Positions 23,908 to 36,665 are shown, numbered from the stretch's first letter. The stretch is DNA of 64,000 nucleotides from Paraspadella gotoi (GCA_051294375.1 CM119269.1:5158773-5222772); one strand, 5' to 3'. Made by a program: numbers and translations. Notes: generated by a model from the letters alone, not told the origin.

Positions 23908-25520
23908 AGAAGGGTTATATTTGGAGTTGAGGTTGAGGTGATAATCAGTGAAAAAGCCTGGAAGAGAATAAGTGAATGGAAGGGATAGAAGAATAGATAG
24001 GATAGGATAGGATAGGGTAGTAGGATTAAGGGAAAGATAGGAGAAGATATGGAGAAATATAAAAGGGGGAGGATGAGGGAAATGGAGAACGAATCCCTCC
24101 GCCAGAATGGCGAATAACAAAAGGGGGGGAACATCGTCGCTCAACTTTTTCCACAATATTTAAAATTAATTTTTTCTCTTTTACTTTTAAATAGCAATGA
24201 TAACATCGGAGCGAGAATAACGAGAATCATATAGAAACAGAGTTTTGATAAGTTGACAACAACAATTTATTTGCAGAATGAGAACGTTACATGTTTCTTT
24301 TCTCATGTTTAAGGCCTTCTCAGGTAAAACATAATTATAATATATTAAAATGTATTTTAACGCTGATCAAAGGGCTCAGTACATAGGAGTTGATGAAATT
24401 TCGAAATTCGCTATTTTCTTTTTTCTTTTTCTTTCGATTGTTTTGGAGAGATTTTCTTATTTTCTTATTCTCTTATTTCTTTGTCTTTGAGAGAAAAGAA
24501 AGTTTTAAACTTTTTTGTTTTCATCCAAGATTCATTTACGTTGTTTTCTTCTTTTATTTCTCGAGTTCGGATTTTTTGTTTGATAATAAATTTTTATAAT
24601 TTTTTTTTTGTTTCGTAATAAATATTTTATAATTTTTTTTTCTGGTAGTAAAATTTATACCGATTTTTGTTTCATAAGGGAACGGTCTTTTTCCAAGTCA
24701 TCGTATATATCATGACTTGTTAATTAATGAATACAAAGACCAATCACGAAGGGAAAACTCGATATAAGAATTACGATAAATATGAATTAGGAATTTAAAG
24801 CATTCGTACGTGCAAGGTTGACATAAGCAAAAAATGATAAAACACTAATATGAATGAAAAACTATCTTTGACTCGACAGCTCTAAATTTAATCGTCGGCA
24901 TGCTTACCATTTTTTGGCCTCATTTCCCAGAACGGTCCCATTTCATCCTTAATTCGAAATTAAGTTAGTTTTTAGGTTAAACTATTAGGTTGAAGGTTAG
25001 GGTTAGGGAAAAAGATTAGGATTAACAATTAGGTTAGTAATTAGGATTAAGGATTGGGTTTCAAGTTAGGATTAGGGGGATTAATCTTAATGACTAGGGT
25101 TAGGGATCAGGGTTAGCGGTTTAGTATAAGATTAGAGTCAAATAATAGGGAAGCCAGGTACTCTGGGAGTGAATAAACGAGACAGTGAGAGAGTCTTGAT
25201 TGAAAGCTTGCAGGGACCTGCTATGTCATTATCTTGTAAGAGTGATGGAGGCCTTAAACCACCAAAGTCTGTCCAGTATCCAAAATCAGGGGCAAGATAG
25301 CTTATTTATTAAATGAATGGATAATTTTTATATTGTTTGTACCAATTCCATGTTGAGGGATTGAGGAACAGAAATCTGTCGCTTTCAGAAAAGAGAGCCC
25401 ATTTTTCCCCTCACCCTTCCTCACCTTATGATTATTTCGTCGCGACTTCTTGAATTTACGCGAGTGGGTTTTTCTCTCCTCCAAAAAGTCGGCCTCACCT
25501 CTCCTCACCGCGCGAGGGCC

Positions 25521-25523
<3 letters not shown>

Positions 25524-25570
<47 letters not shown>

Positions 25571-25579
25571 CTCTCTTCT

Positions 25580-25614
<35 letters not shown>
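25524..25614. repeat. (CT)n microsatellite
   Basis: A CT run with a few phase slips. The paralogous tracts at 21957-22033 and 35450-35530 are shorter and more interrupted. Confidence 0.95.
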
Positions 25615-25616
<2 letters not shown>

Positions 25617-25760
25617 TCCTCCCGAAAACCTTTTTCACTTATCGAGTCTATTATGACGCGAGTAAGAAACTGGAGAAAAGGAGGAGGAGGAGGAGGAGGA
25701 GAGGTTGAGTGACGGAGTCGAAAAGGTTCAATGTAGGAGTAAAGGAGCCGTAAAAGGAGC

Positions 25761-26510
25761 TGAATGGAAAAACGGGCCGAGTGGTCTGGTCGTCTCGAGC
25801 GAAAAGAAAGTATTAAAACTGAAGGAAGCCGTTCCAAGAAATTTCAGGTGGTTCCGAGGTTCTTTCAAATGGCACGAAGATTGACAAAGATTGATTTTTA
25901 ACGCGGCTTTGTTAAAATTAATGAAGCCACAAGGCTACTAAAGTCGTAAATCATATTTTTTTATATCTCCCTATTTGTCTCGGGCGAAGCTCTACAATTT
26001 TTTTTGCGAAATATTGAAATTCGAAAAACTGATATGGTCTTCGGACGCCACGTAGAATTAGTTGTCAGGGATATATATACTTTTCAGACACTTTAGTTTT
26101 TATTAAAATTAACATTTATCCAATAAAAATTTATGGTTATATATGTATATCTGTATATATGGTTAAAAATAAGAACGGATTATAACGAAAGAAGCAACCA
26201 GGCCTTTACTGTTTGTCTCTCTCGATCTTGGAAACAAAAGAAAATTAGTACTTGCCGCAATTTTTAAAAATATTTTCATTTAAGTCTTTTCTTTATTGTA
26301 TTCATTGTTTTAATTCTTTGCTTTCCTGCGCGTGAGTTTGTTCTTTCGATAATTCAAAAAATTTAGAAGAATACCAACTCAATTAAGAAATTCGTTTGTA
26401 TAAGAAACGGCGTTTTCTATTATTTTTTTGCCAAGAGTTGCCAGCGTCTGTTTGCTACCGACGAACAGGCTGGTAATAACTAACCTTTCTTCCTCCAGAT
26501 CCGCTGCCCG
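25761..26510 (+). repeat. Module T (tail of U2)
   Basis: It continues from U2 with GAGTGGTCTGGTCGTCTCG and ends around GATCCGCTGCCCG. The same sequence follows U3 at 35716-36500. It contains AT-rich parts and no protein-like frame. After 26510 the two copies diverge sharply. Confidence 0.8.
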
Positions 26511-26586
26511 CTTCGCGGATTTTTCCGCAGTCTCATCAGAATCCTGCACAACACAACACTCCTCCTCGTCTCCACCCCGTTTGTAC

Positions 26587-26621
<35 letters not shown>

Positions 26622-26640
26622 CTCTCTCTCGTTTCTCTGT
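26511..26640. other. Short stretch without a second copy, with CT tract
   Basis: CTTCGCGGATTTTTCCGCAG opens it (a small GCGGA/TCCGC stem is visible), and a CT run fills about 26588-26638. No gene is seen. Confidence 0.5.
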
Positions 26641-27308
26641 CTTGGCGCGCTGGGGACAGATTATGACCCGAGAATTCCAGATGCCGAGATATGATGAGGT
26701 TTTGAGGTTTTCTCGAAGAAGAGGAGTATGAGTTCAGTATAATTAATGCTCCCATACAGCGTCGCGATACTGTTTAAAGGATAACTCATTAATATCAATA
26801 TTTTTCATTTAAAAAAAAAATACGCTGATCATTTACAATCGGTGGGCGAAAATAACTGAACTCGCCTGACCGCTCAATCGTCAATCTCCCGCCAAACGAT
26901 CAATCGAGACCGTTTCTTCATCCAAAGCACAAATTTACTTGCGTAAAAAAAATAGAATCTGCGTCTGCATTATATTACTTTTTATTACTCATCGTTAAAT
27001 GTTTCAAACTCAATCTAACTCGTCCGGTCGGCGCGTGAGTCCGCTCTTGCTGGTCCTCCCGTCCGCGCGGCCCATAACGACCTTCTACTAACTTTCCCAG
27101 TTTCAACTGTTGCAGGTGCATCGCGCTCATTGTCTCGCGCTCCTCTTTCTCTCCTCCCCGCTTTTTTTGTTTAATTGATGGCGTTTGCGGCTGCGGCGGC
27201 GGGAGCGGGGGGCGGCCGACGTTGATGGCGGTCGAGATAACGGCGGTGGAAGCAGCGTAGCACGTTTTAGCGACGCGATTTGTACCCGAGTCGACGCTCG
27301 TCGGCTAA

Positions 27309-27350
<42 letters not shown>

Positions 27351-27430
27351 TGAGAGAGAGAGAGGAGAGAGAGAGAGAGGAGACAGAGAGGACGCTTCTC
27401 TACAAAAGGTGGCGCACTCGTAAGGTTTTT
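26641..27430 (+). repeat. Module W1, copy 1
   Basis: It starts CTTGGCGCGCTGGGGACAG and includes GAATTCCAGATGCCGAG, GTCCGGTCGGCGCGTGA, a GC-rich GCGGCGGC part and a GA tract (27310-27390). A second copy runs 30350-30920. The GC-rich part near 27185-27300 is also found inverted at 40610-40720. Confidence 0.8.
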
Positions 27431-28739
27431 GTTTTTTTTTTTTTTTAATTTTTGAGCTGAGTTTTTTTAGGCATCGGTTGATGTGCCTCTGGCCCCTCTG
27501 GCGGTATTTTCTCTTTAAGGTAGCGAAGAGAAAAAAAAAAAAAGAAAAAAAGTCCATAAATGATTATGACATCCAAAAGTCAAACGACTGGAGAAAAGAT
27601 CGGATAAAGGAAAAACGCAGTGGGTGTTGAAAAACAAAGACAGATTAAAGGAATAAGATTTAGATGGGAATATAGAAAGGAAATGTAATGACATGTATGA
27701 AACAGCGGAAAAGGGAGGCATCATTAAAGCACAAACAAGTGTGAGAAGAAAAAAAAAGATTCAGAAAAAGAACGCATAGGATGAAAGGCAAAAAAAACAA
27801 AAAAAAAACGACGAGAAACAGCCGAAATCTAAAAGCAAAAGGAAACTTAACAAAATCAAAAAGGAGGAAAAAAAACGAAAAAGCAAAGAAAGAAATATAA
27901 AAAGAAAAGAATAAAGAAACTGAGGCGACTCCAGTGGAGAATTGAGATGGTAGCAGGAGTTTTTTAGAATTAGCGGAGTTAATGCGAAGAAAAAAACGAG
28001 CCGGAGGAAAAAAAAGAGGGGTAAAAAAAGGAGGGAAAAAAAGATAAAAAAAGGAAAGAAATGGAGAAAAAAAAGAGAAAGTGGGAGAGTTGAAAGATTA
28101 ACGAGTCCTTCGTTATAAAGAGGAAATAATTAAGCCTATGATTGTCATTTAATGAAAGTTTTTTTTTCTTAATTTTTGAAGGACGGCGAACGACTTGAGA
28201 AATTAATGGTCGTCTGAGTCATTTCTTCTTTTTATCTTTCCTCTCAAACGGACGTGATTAGAATTACGTTGAATGTTCGCTTGTAAACTGATTACGAGGG
28301 CCTTGCGTGGCTTGACGCGCGTGCCGCTTTCGCGCCAAAGATATTATAGTTCACATTGGAAATATTTGAATTAAGGTTTAATGGAATAAAGAAATTAGCT
28401 TTTAATCGATCGTCGCCAACTTTTACTCCTGTATTTCTCATGTCCGGGGTTTGTTGAATCCTTTTTTTTATATAGTAAAAAAAAAACAATATTGTTTTAT
28501 CTACAAAAAAAAAACTTCTGTTAAAGTGCTTGCATTCCTCTCTTCTTCTTCTCGTCTTCTCTCTCTCTCCTTTCTCGTCTCTCTCTGCACTCCTTCTCTC
28601 TCCCTTCAGCCAACCCCTCTTCACTTCGCCTCTTTTTCGCTGCCCTTACGCCAAAACCGATAATGAGGGAATTTTTATGAGGCCATTCTCGGCCATTCTA
28701 TTTTTTTTTATTCCCGCTTGTTTGCCCTATTCTTCATTA

Positions 28740-28796
<57 letters not shown>

Positions 28797-28855
28797 TTCG
28801 CAACTCTCTCTCTCCTCTCTCATCCTCTTTCCGTATCTGAGAGTCGGAAAATATT
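27431..28855 (+). repeat. Module W2, copy 1
   Basis: GTGCCTCTGGCCCCTCTGG is followed by about 600 bp of A/G-rich sequence and then GATTACGAGGGCCTTGCG. It is repeated at 40741-42130. A (CT)n tract lies at 28741-28800. I see no gene; a Ser/Leu-rich frame near 28530-28900 is pyrimidine-tract translation. Confidence 0.8.
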
Positions 28856-29010
28856 ATGCATAATATCTGTTTGTGCTTTTGGTGTCTTGGCCTCGAAAAT
28901 ATAATCGGGGGCGGCGGGAACGGGGCGGCGGGACGGGGCAGCGGGACGGGCAGCGGAGGGGCGGGGCGGGAAGCTGGGAGGGCGCGGTATCATAGCGGGA
29001 CGGGCGGGAC
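28855..29010 (+). repeat. G-rich tandem block, G-quadruplex-prone
   Basis: After ATAATATCTGTTTGTGC the + strand carries repeated GGGACGGG/GGGGCGGC words between about 28903 and 29010, giving many G3+ runs a few bases apart. The reverse complement of the same block stands at 36535-36660. Confidence 0.75.
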
Positions 29011-29035
29011 NNNNNNNNNNNNNNNNNNNNNNNNN
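29011..29035. other. Assembly gap, 25 N
   Basis: The G-rich block is on the left and a GA tract on the right, both hard to assemble. Confidence 0.99.
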
Positions 29036-29817
29036 AGAGAGAGAGAGAGAGAGAGAGACGAGTTTCCGTCATTCCCACATTTGCTTTTTGAGTCCATCTG
29101 GTGTCTATCGGTGTGGGAATAGAATCACGGCATCGAATCCCAGTGTCGAATCCCGTCGACCAATCCGGTGTATATTGTACATTGTAGAATTGTACATTGT
29201 ACATCTATTGTGCATCCTGTCTTTGTCTTGGTAAATTTCACAATCATTTTGATGGTTGCTTTTTCGAAAGTTAAAGGTATATAACGAAATAATTAATAAT
29301 TTTTCGAACTATTGTTTATTTATTTCAACTGTGTTGATATTTTTTGTGTCTTTTAAAGTTTTCAGCAACAGATTTGTATGTGTATTTGTATTTATATGGT
29401 AATGTGTTATATTTCAATTTTAAAAAGAGTGAGTGTTTTTTTTTCTGTACATTTAAATACAGTATTTAAATTTTAATACTGTATGTTCACTTTAAATTCC
29501 ATTCAATTTTACTCTCTATTTAGGTCTTTTAGTTAACACTGCGATTTAGTCCATGATGCTCTTTTGTTTTCCTTTTTTTACGCCTCTTTTCTTTTCTTAC
29601 ATTTTCGACCCAAGAAAGAGGGCGAAAAATCTTAAGAGGAGCCTTTTGTTTGATAAATGGTCGCCTTCTGGCCGACGCCTCATAATTCTCCCGCGCGCCG
29701 CTTAGAGTCGCTTTGGTCACTTTGTTATTTCTAGAAACAAAATGGCATGTGAGAAATAGGGCCTGAGAATGGAGGGTTAGGCTTTTCGAAGCCGGGCCAT
29801 AAGACCTTTAAAAGGGG
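29036..29817. other. Non-duplicated stretch, no gene seen
   Basis: A short GA tract is followed by AT-rich DNA. TGTACATTGTAGAATTGTAC near 29170-29195 is a small near-palindromic repeat. I find no second copy in the window and no protein-like frame. Confidence 0.5.
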
Positions 29818-30349
29818 NNNNNNNNNNNNNNNNNNNNNNNNNNNNNNNNNNNNNNNNNNNNNNNNNNNNNNNNNNNNNNNNNNNNNNNNNNNNNNNNNNN
29901 NNNNNNNNNNNNNNNNNNNNNNNNNNNNNNNNNNNNNNNNNNNNNNNNNNNNNNNNNNNNNNNNNNNNNNNNNNNNNNNNNNNNNNNNNNNNNNNNNNNN
30001 NNNNNNNNNNNNNNNNNNNNNNNNNNNNNNNNNNNNNNNNNNNNNNNNNNNNNNNNNNNNNNNNNNNNNNNNNNNNNNNNNNNNNNNNNNNNNNNNNNNN
30101 NNNNNNNNNNNNNNNNNNNNNNNNNNNNNNNNNNNNNNNNNNNNNNNNNNNNNNNNNNNNNNNNNNNNNNNNNNNNNNNNNNNNNNNNNNNNNNNNNNNN
30201 NNNNNNNNNNNNNNNNNNNNNNNNNNNNNNNNNNNNNNNNNNNNNNNNNNNNNNNNNNNNNNNNNNNNNNNNNNNNNNNNNNNNNNNNNNNNNNNNNNNN
30301 NNNNNNNNNNNNNNNNNNNNNNNNNNNNNNNNNNNNNNNNNNNNNNNNN
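29818..30349. other. Assembly gap, 532 N
   Basis: Module W1 resumes immediately after the gap. Confidence 0.99.
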
Positions 30350-30925
30350 CTTGGCGCCGCTGGGGACAGATTATGACCCGAGAATTCCAGATGCCGAGAT
30401 ATGATGAGGTTTTGAGGTTTTCGTTCGGAAGAAGAGGAGGTATGAGTTCAGTATAATTAATGCTCCCATACAGCGTCGACGATACTGTTTAAAGATAACT
30501 CATTAATACTCAATAATTTACATTAAAAAAAAAATACGCTGATCATACAATCGGGCGAATAACGACTCCGCCTGACGCCTCTAATCGTCATCTCCCGCCA
30601 AAGATCAAATCGACGCCGTTTTTCGTCCAAAGCACAAATTTCTTGGTGAAAAAAAAAAAGAATCTTGGCGTCTGCATTTTTATTACTTTTATTACGTCAT
30701 CGTTAATGTTTCAAACTCAATCTTAACTCGTCCGGTCGGCGCGTGACGTCCGCCATCTTGCTTGGTCCTCCCGTCCGCGCGGCCATAACGACCTTCTACT
30801 AACTTTCCCAGTTTCAACTGTTGCAGGTGGCATCGCGCTCATTCTCGCGCTCCTCTTTCTCCTCCGCCGCTTTTTTGTTTAATTGATGGCGTTGCCGGCT
30901 GCGGCGGCGGGAGCGGCGGCGGCTT
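30350..30925 (+). repeat. Module W1, copy 2
   Basis: It is collinear with 26641-27215, then breaks into a run of 25 A (30926-30950). Confidence 0.8.
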
Positions 30926-31001
30926 AAAAAAAAAAAAAAAAAAAAAAAAACCCCTTACGAGTGGGCGCCACCTTTTGTAGAGAATGCGTCTCTCTGTCTC
31001 T

Positions 31002-31038
<37 letters not shown>

Positions 31039-31090
31039 CTCTCTCTCTTCTCTCTCTCTCTCTCTCTCTATCTCTTTTTTTTTTTCTCAT
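30926..31090 (-). repeat. Inverted W1/W2 junction plus (CT)n
   Basis: The A25 run and CTTACGAGTGGGCGCCACC are the reverse complement of 27395-27450. Forward W1 is therefore joined to inverted W1/W2 sequence, and a CT tract (30985-31075) then joins this to S1. Two unrelated modules meet inside a CT tract. Confidence 0.65.
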
Positions 31091-31935
31091 GCGTCGTTGC
31101 CAATCAAGGGTTTTCCAACCATATTAGATTTAGTGACGGGTGATTTTTCAGTGACTGATGGGGCGCGCAATACATCACACATCAATTTAATCATGAACAA
31201 TTAAATCAGTATTCGAAATTTCTCATGCCACTTTAAATGTCAACTAAAATTTTCGATGTCTGTCTTTTTAATTTACGAAAAACTCTTTAAACTCGTTCTA
31301 CTAAATTCTCAACAAACACCGATACGAAAGTTTTGAATGTAGAATGAATTAGCAAAAGATCTAATAAACCCCCGTTAAATAATAATCTAAAAAAGAAACG
31401 TGGAATTTATATTACTTATTTACCAATGAAGGACATCCTGGAAAATTCAGAAAAAAAACTTCTGAAGATTTCGCTTTCATTCGCTTCCCTTTCATTTTTC
31501 CATCTTTTCTTTCTTTCTCTCCGCTTTTTTGCCGAAAAACAGTTTTTTTCCGCACCAAACACCTGTACCAGCCGGCCAAACTGTTTTTCTCTTTCGCGAA
31601 TATCTCCGTCAAAAACCGCGAGAGAAAACTCGTTCCCTTTTTTTTTAGCTCGATTTAAAAAAAATTTTTTTTTTCCTTCATAAACTTCAAAGCGTCTGCT
31701 TTTTTAAGGGGGGGCGTAAGGGAAAGGGGGGGGGAAGAAGTTCCGCTCGGTCGCGTATCTGTTCACGTGAGACCGTTTCAGTTTCAACGTGATCCTTTTA
31801 GTTTTTGTTTCTATCTTTTTTTATCCTTTCTTTTTTTGAAGTGGGTTGGACCTGGGAAGTCGTTGAAGGAAGGAAAGAAGAATTTACGGAAATCTCGTTT
31901 TAATTTTAATGTAAAAGAAAGTAAAGGAAGGAACG
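31091..31935 (+). repeat. Module S1, copy 3
   Basis: It is collinear with 11449-12258 and, like copy 2, passes into the AAGG run of a U unit, here without a gap. Confidence 0.8.
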
Positions 31936-33115
31936 AAGGAAAGGAAGGAAGGAAGAAGGAGGAAGGAAGGAAGGAAGGAAGAGGAAGGAAGGAGGAAGGA
32001 AGGAAGGAAGGAAGGAAAGGAAGGAAGAAGGTAGGAAAGAATGAAAAAGAAGGAAGCAAGTAAGACAAAAAAAGCTTAAATATTGGGACAAAATAAGGAG
32101 AAGAAGACAAAAAATAGAAAAATTTGTTTTTAGGAAAGAAAAAAAAGAAAGTGGAAAATCGAGACAATCGAGAGTAAGAAAAAGTAAAAAGGATATGAAT
32201 CAAAAAACTGAAAAAGTAATAATACGAAGATAATCTTTTTGGATGAAGTGGATAAAAAAAAAACTTAATAACGAAGAATAATAATTTTAAAAAAATTAAA
32301 AAGGGGAAAATGGGAGAAAATTAGTGAAGATATTGTTTTTTTAAAACGAAATTTTAAAAAATTGTAAGGCGGCTTTTAAATAAAAAGGACACAAAAGCAT
32401 AAAAAAAGAATGCAAAAACATAAAAAGATGAAAACATTGAGAATTATGCGGTGAATTGAAAAAAAATTAATAAGAAAAACGAAAAGCGAAAGGGAGGAAA
32501 ACAAGGAAGTATTGGGAAATGAAAAGAGATGGTTGAAAGCGTTTGAAAAGTAAAAGTGAAAGTGAAAGTGTTAAAGGGAGAGAAAAAAGAAATAGACGAG
32601 GAAAATAGAAGAATAAAGTTTAAATATGGAAGAAAGAGAAAGGAAGAAAAGATGAAGAAAATAGAAATTAACTTAAGGAAAAAAGAGAATATATGAGAAG
32701 AAAAGGGAAAAAAGTGATGAAAACTTAGTGAAGAGAGAACCGAGGAAAGAAAAAGATGAGGGAGAGGAGAAAAAATTTAGGTGAAAGGTAAAAAGAGAAA
32801 AGTAATAAAAGAGATAAAGTTGAAGAGAATAGAAAAAAAGAAGCAAAAGGAAAAATTTAAAAAAGAGACGAATAAGAAAAGGAGGAAAAAGAAAGAAAAA
32901 AGAAAAGAAAAAAAAAGAAAAAAGAAAAGAAAGAAGCGAGCGTCGAAGCAAAAAGCTGGAGACGGCGAAGTCGAAGGGAAAAAACGCCGACGGGCGAAGA
33001 ATCGAAACGACGAAATAAAAACTGGGAAAGAAAACCTGGAAATTGCAAAACAGATGTAAGCCGAATATTAGATAAGGAAAAGAAGAAGAGAAGAAGAGAA
33101 GAGAAGAGAGAGAAG

Positions 33116-33148
<33 letters not shown>

Positions 33149-35715
33149 CGATAATAAAAAGAGGCGGACTGTCGGGTCTCGAACGCGTCGCGTTTTTCTT
33201 TTCATTCGTAGACCGTTAAAATTAAAGAATCGAAATCCAGATGCGAAACGAGGAAAAATAAGGGGGGCGGGGGGGGGGGTGGAGGGAGTGAGGGAATATG
33301 GGGTTGAGTAGAAAAGAGATGGGGAGTGTGAATAATAATACTGATGGAAAAAAAAGGAAGAAATTTAATTGATGGAAAGGAGATTGAAAAGAAAGTATGA
33401 AATCCGTACAAGCCAAATGAATAAAATATGGACAGACATACCGACCGACCGAAAAAAATCACTCATTTGAGTTTTTTGCTTCCAGGCGAGTAACTATCGG
33501 CGTAACTAATAAGCAATAAGTAATGATAAATAATAATAAATAATAATAGTAATAACTAATAAGTCAGAGGTATCGAAAAAAAGTTGAGAAGGTGGATAAT
33601 TCTAGACAATTCTACGTGGGTTGAAATCTCCAAGGGGCGGAATCCCACGTGGGCAGCAGTCCTCCGTGTGCGGATACTATGGGTGCAAATTGCAATGTGG
33701 CGCAATACGACGGTGGGCGCAATCCCTGGCGACCACCGAGAAAGGTTATATTTGGAGTTGAGGTGTGAAGGTGATAATTCCAGATGAAAAAAGCCTGGAA
33801 GAGAATAAGTGAATGGAAGGGATAGAAGAATAGATAGGATAGGATAAGGATAGGGTAGGATAGGATTAAGGGAAAAGATAGGAGAAGATATGGAGAAATA
33901 TAAAAGGGGGAAGGATGAGGAAATGAGAGAACGAATCCTCCGCCAGAATGGCGAATAACAATAAGGGGGGGGAACATCGTCGCTCCAAACTTTTTCTCAA
34001 ATATATTAAAATTAATTTTTTTCTCTTTTACATTTTAAATAGCGAAATGATAACATCGAGCGAGAATAACGAGAATCATATAGAAACAGAGTTTTGATAA
34101 GTTGGTAAAACAACAATTTATTTGCAGAATGAGAAGTACATGTTTCTTTTCTCAATGTTTTAAGGCCTTCATACAGGTTAAAAATAAATTATAATATATT
34201 AAATGTGTATTTTAAGGCGCTGATCAAATGGGCTCAGTACATAGGAGTTGATGGAAATTTCGAAATTGCGCGCTTTTTCTTTTCTTTTTCTTTCGATTTG
34301 TGATTTGAGAGATTTTTTTCTTATTTTCTTATTCTCTTATTTCTTTGTCTTTGAGAGAAAAGAAAGTTTTAAACTTTTTTGTTTTCCATCCAAGATTCAT
34401 TTACGTTTGTTTTCTTCTTTTATTTGCTCGAGTTCGGATTTTTTTGTTTTGATAATAAAACTTTTTATAATTTTTTTTTGTTTCGTAATAATATATTTTA
34501 ATAATTTTTTTTTCTGGTAGTAAAATTTATACCGATTTTTATATCTAGGGAACGGTCCCCTTTTTCCAAGTCATCGGGTATATATCATGCTTTGTTAATT
34601 TAATGAATACAAAGACCAAATCAACGAAAGGGAAAACTCGATATAAGAATTACGAATAAATATGATTAGGAATTTTAAAAGCATTCACGTACGTGCTAAG
34701 GTTGACATAAGCAAAATGAATAAACACCTAATATGAATGAAAACTATCTTTGACTCGACAGCTCTAAATTTAATGCGTCGGCATGCTTACCATTTTTGGC
34801 CTCCAATTTTCCCAGAACGGTCCCATTTCATCCTTAATTCGAAATTAAAAGTTAGTTTTTAGTTAAAAACTAATTAGGTTGGAAGGTTAGGGTTAGGGAA
34901 AAAAATTAAGGATTAAACAAATTAGGTTAGTAATTAGGATTAAGGATGGGTTTCAAGATTAGGATTAGGGGGGATTAATCTTAATACTAGGGTTAGGGAT
35001 CAGGGTTTAAAGCCGTTTAGTATAAAGATTAGTAGTCAAAATAATAGGGAGCCAGGTGCTCTGGGAGTGAATAAAACCGAGACCAATGAGAGAGTCTGAT
35101 TGAAAGGCTTGCACGGGACGCTGCTATGTCATTTAATCTTGTAAGAGTGATGGAGGCTTAAAACGCACCAAAGTCTGTCGCAGTAATCCAAAATCAGGGG
35201 CCAAGATAGCTTTATTTATTTAACTGAATGAGGATAATTTTTTATATTGTTTGTACCAATTCCATGTTTGAGGGATTGAGGGAACAGAAATCTGTCGCTT
35301 TCAGAAAAAGAGAGCCCATTTTTCCCGCTTCACCCTTTCTCACCTTATGATTATTTCGTCGCGACTTCTTGATTTACGCGAGTGGGTTTTTTTCTCTTCC
35401 TCCAAAAAAGTCCGGCCTCAAACCTCTCCTCACACCCGCGCGAGCCTCACCCTCTCTCTCTGCTCTCTCTCTCTCATCTTTTTTTCTCTCTCTCTCTCTC
35501 TCTCCATCTCTTCTCTCTCGTCTCTGCTCTCTTCTCTATTCCTCACGCCCGAAATACCTTTTTCACTTATCCGAGTTTATTTATGACTGCGAGTAAGAAT
35601 CTGGAGAGAAAGGAGGAGGAGGAAGGCGAGGAGGAGGAGGAGGAGGAGGAGGAGAGGGTTGAGTAGACGGAGGTCGAAAAGGTTCCAATGTAGGAGTAAA
35701 GGAGCCGTAAAAAGG
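31936..35715 (+). repeat. Unit U3, noisy copy
   Basis: It has the same order as U1 and U2: AAGG run (31936-32035), purine-rich kilobase, GA tract (33095-33150), G-run (33265-33280), 16-bp minisatellite (33597-33738), TTAGGG-like part, CT tract (35450-35530) and GGA run (35608-35657). It has many extra single bases relative to U2. It lacks the 607-bp insertion of U1. Confidence 0.85.
33597..33738 (+). repeat. Minisatellite of about 16 bp (U3 copy)
   Basis: It has the same degenerate ACGTGGG-bearing units as in U1 and U2, in the same order. Confidence 0.7.
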
Positions 35716-36505
35716 AGCTGAATGGAAAAAACGGACGAGTGGTCTGTCGTCTCGAGCGAAAGAAGAAAGTATTAAAACTAGAAGGAAGCCCGTTCCAAGA
35801 AATTTCAGGTGGTTCCGAGGTTTCTTTCAAATGGCACGAAGATTGACAAAGATGGATTTTAACGCGGCTTTGGTTAAAATGAATGAAGCCAACAAGGCTA
35901 CTAAAGTCGTAAATCAATAAGTTTTTTATATCTCCCTAATTTGTCTCGGGCGAAGCTCTAAACAAATTTTTTTTGCGAAATATTCAAATTCGAAAAAACT
36001 GATATGGTCTTGCGGACGCCTACGTTAGAATCAGTTGTCAGGGTATATATACTTTCAGAGACACTTTAGTTTTATTAAAATAACTTTATCCAATAAAAAT
36101 TTATGGTTATATATATATATATGGTTAGAAAAATAAGAACGGAATTATAACGAAAGAAGCAACGCAGGCCCTTTACTGTTTGTCTCTTTCTCGCATCTTT
36201 GGAAACAAGAAAATTAGTACTTGCCCGCAATTTTTAAAAAATCTTTTGCATTTAAATTTTTGAGTCCTTTTCTTTTAATTGTATTCATGTTTTAAATTCT
36301 TTTGCTTTCTGCGCGTGAGTTTGTTCTTTATAGTAATTCAAAAAATTTAGAAGAATAACAACTCAATTAAGAAATTCGTTTTGTATAAAGAAAACGGCGT
36401 TTTCTATTATTTTTTTGCCAAGAGTTGCCCAGCGTCTTGTTTGCTACCGACGAAACAGGCTGGTAATAACTATACCTTTCTTCCTCGCAGATCCGCTGCC
36501 CGTCC
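35716..36505 (+). repeat. Module T, copy 2
   Basis: It matches 25761-26510 up to GATCCGCTGCCCG, then switches to CG-rich sequence of another origin. Confidence 0.8.
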
Positions 36506-36665
36506 GCCCGTACGCGCGCTCGTACGCGCGCCCATCCGCTTCGCGGTGCCGCCCCTCTCGCTGCCCGTCCCGCTGCCCGTCCCGCGCCGCGTGCCGCCGC
36601 CCCCGATATATTTTCGAGCGCAAGACAAAAAAACAAAAACAGATATTATGCCATTAAATTTTCCG
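36506..36665 (-). repeat. C-rich block, inverted copy of the 28855 G-rich block
   Basis: CTGCCCGTCCCGCTGCCCGT and CCCCCGATATATTTTCGAG mirror 28888-28975. The minus strand carries the G runs. GTACGCGCGCTCGTACGCGC just upstream is a short self-complementary repeat. Confidence 0.7.

Larger units (their letters stand above)
22194..25760 (+). repeat. Tandem unit U2
   Basis: It is a direct tandem copy of U1 without the 607-bp element, about 3.57 kb. It begins with a pure AAGG run (22199-22232). It holds a purine-rich kilobase, GA tract (23280-23333), G-run (23440-23460), 16-bp minisatellite (23772-23907), TTAGGG-like part, CT tract (25524-25614) and GGA run (25676-25702). Junction with U1 lies at about 22193, where GGAGCC meets the AAGG run. 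Confidence 0.85.
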
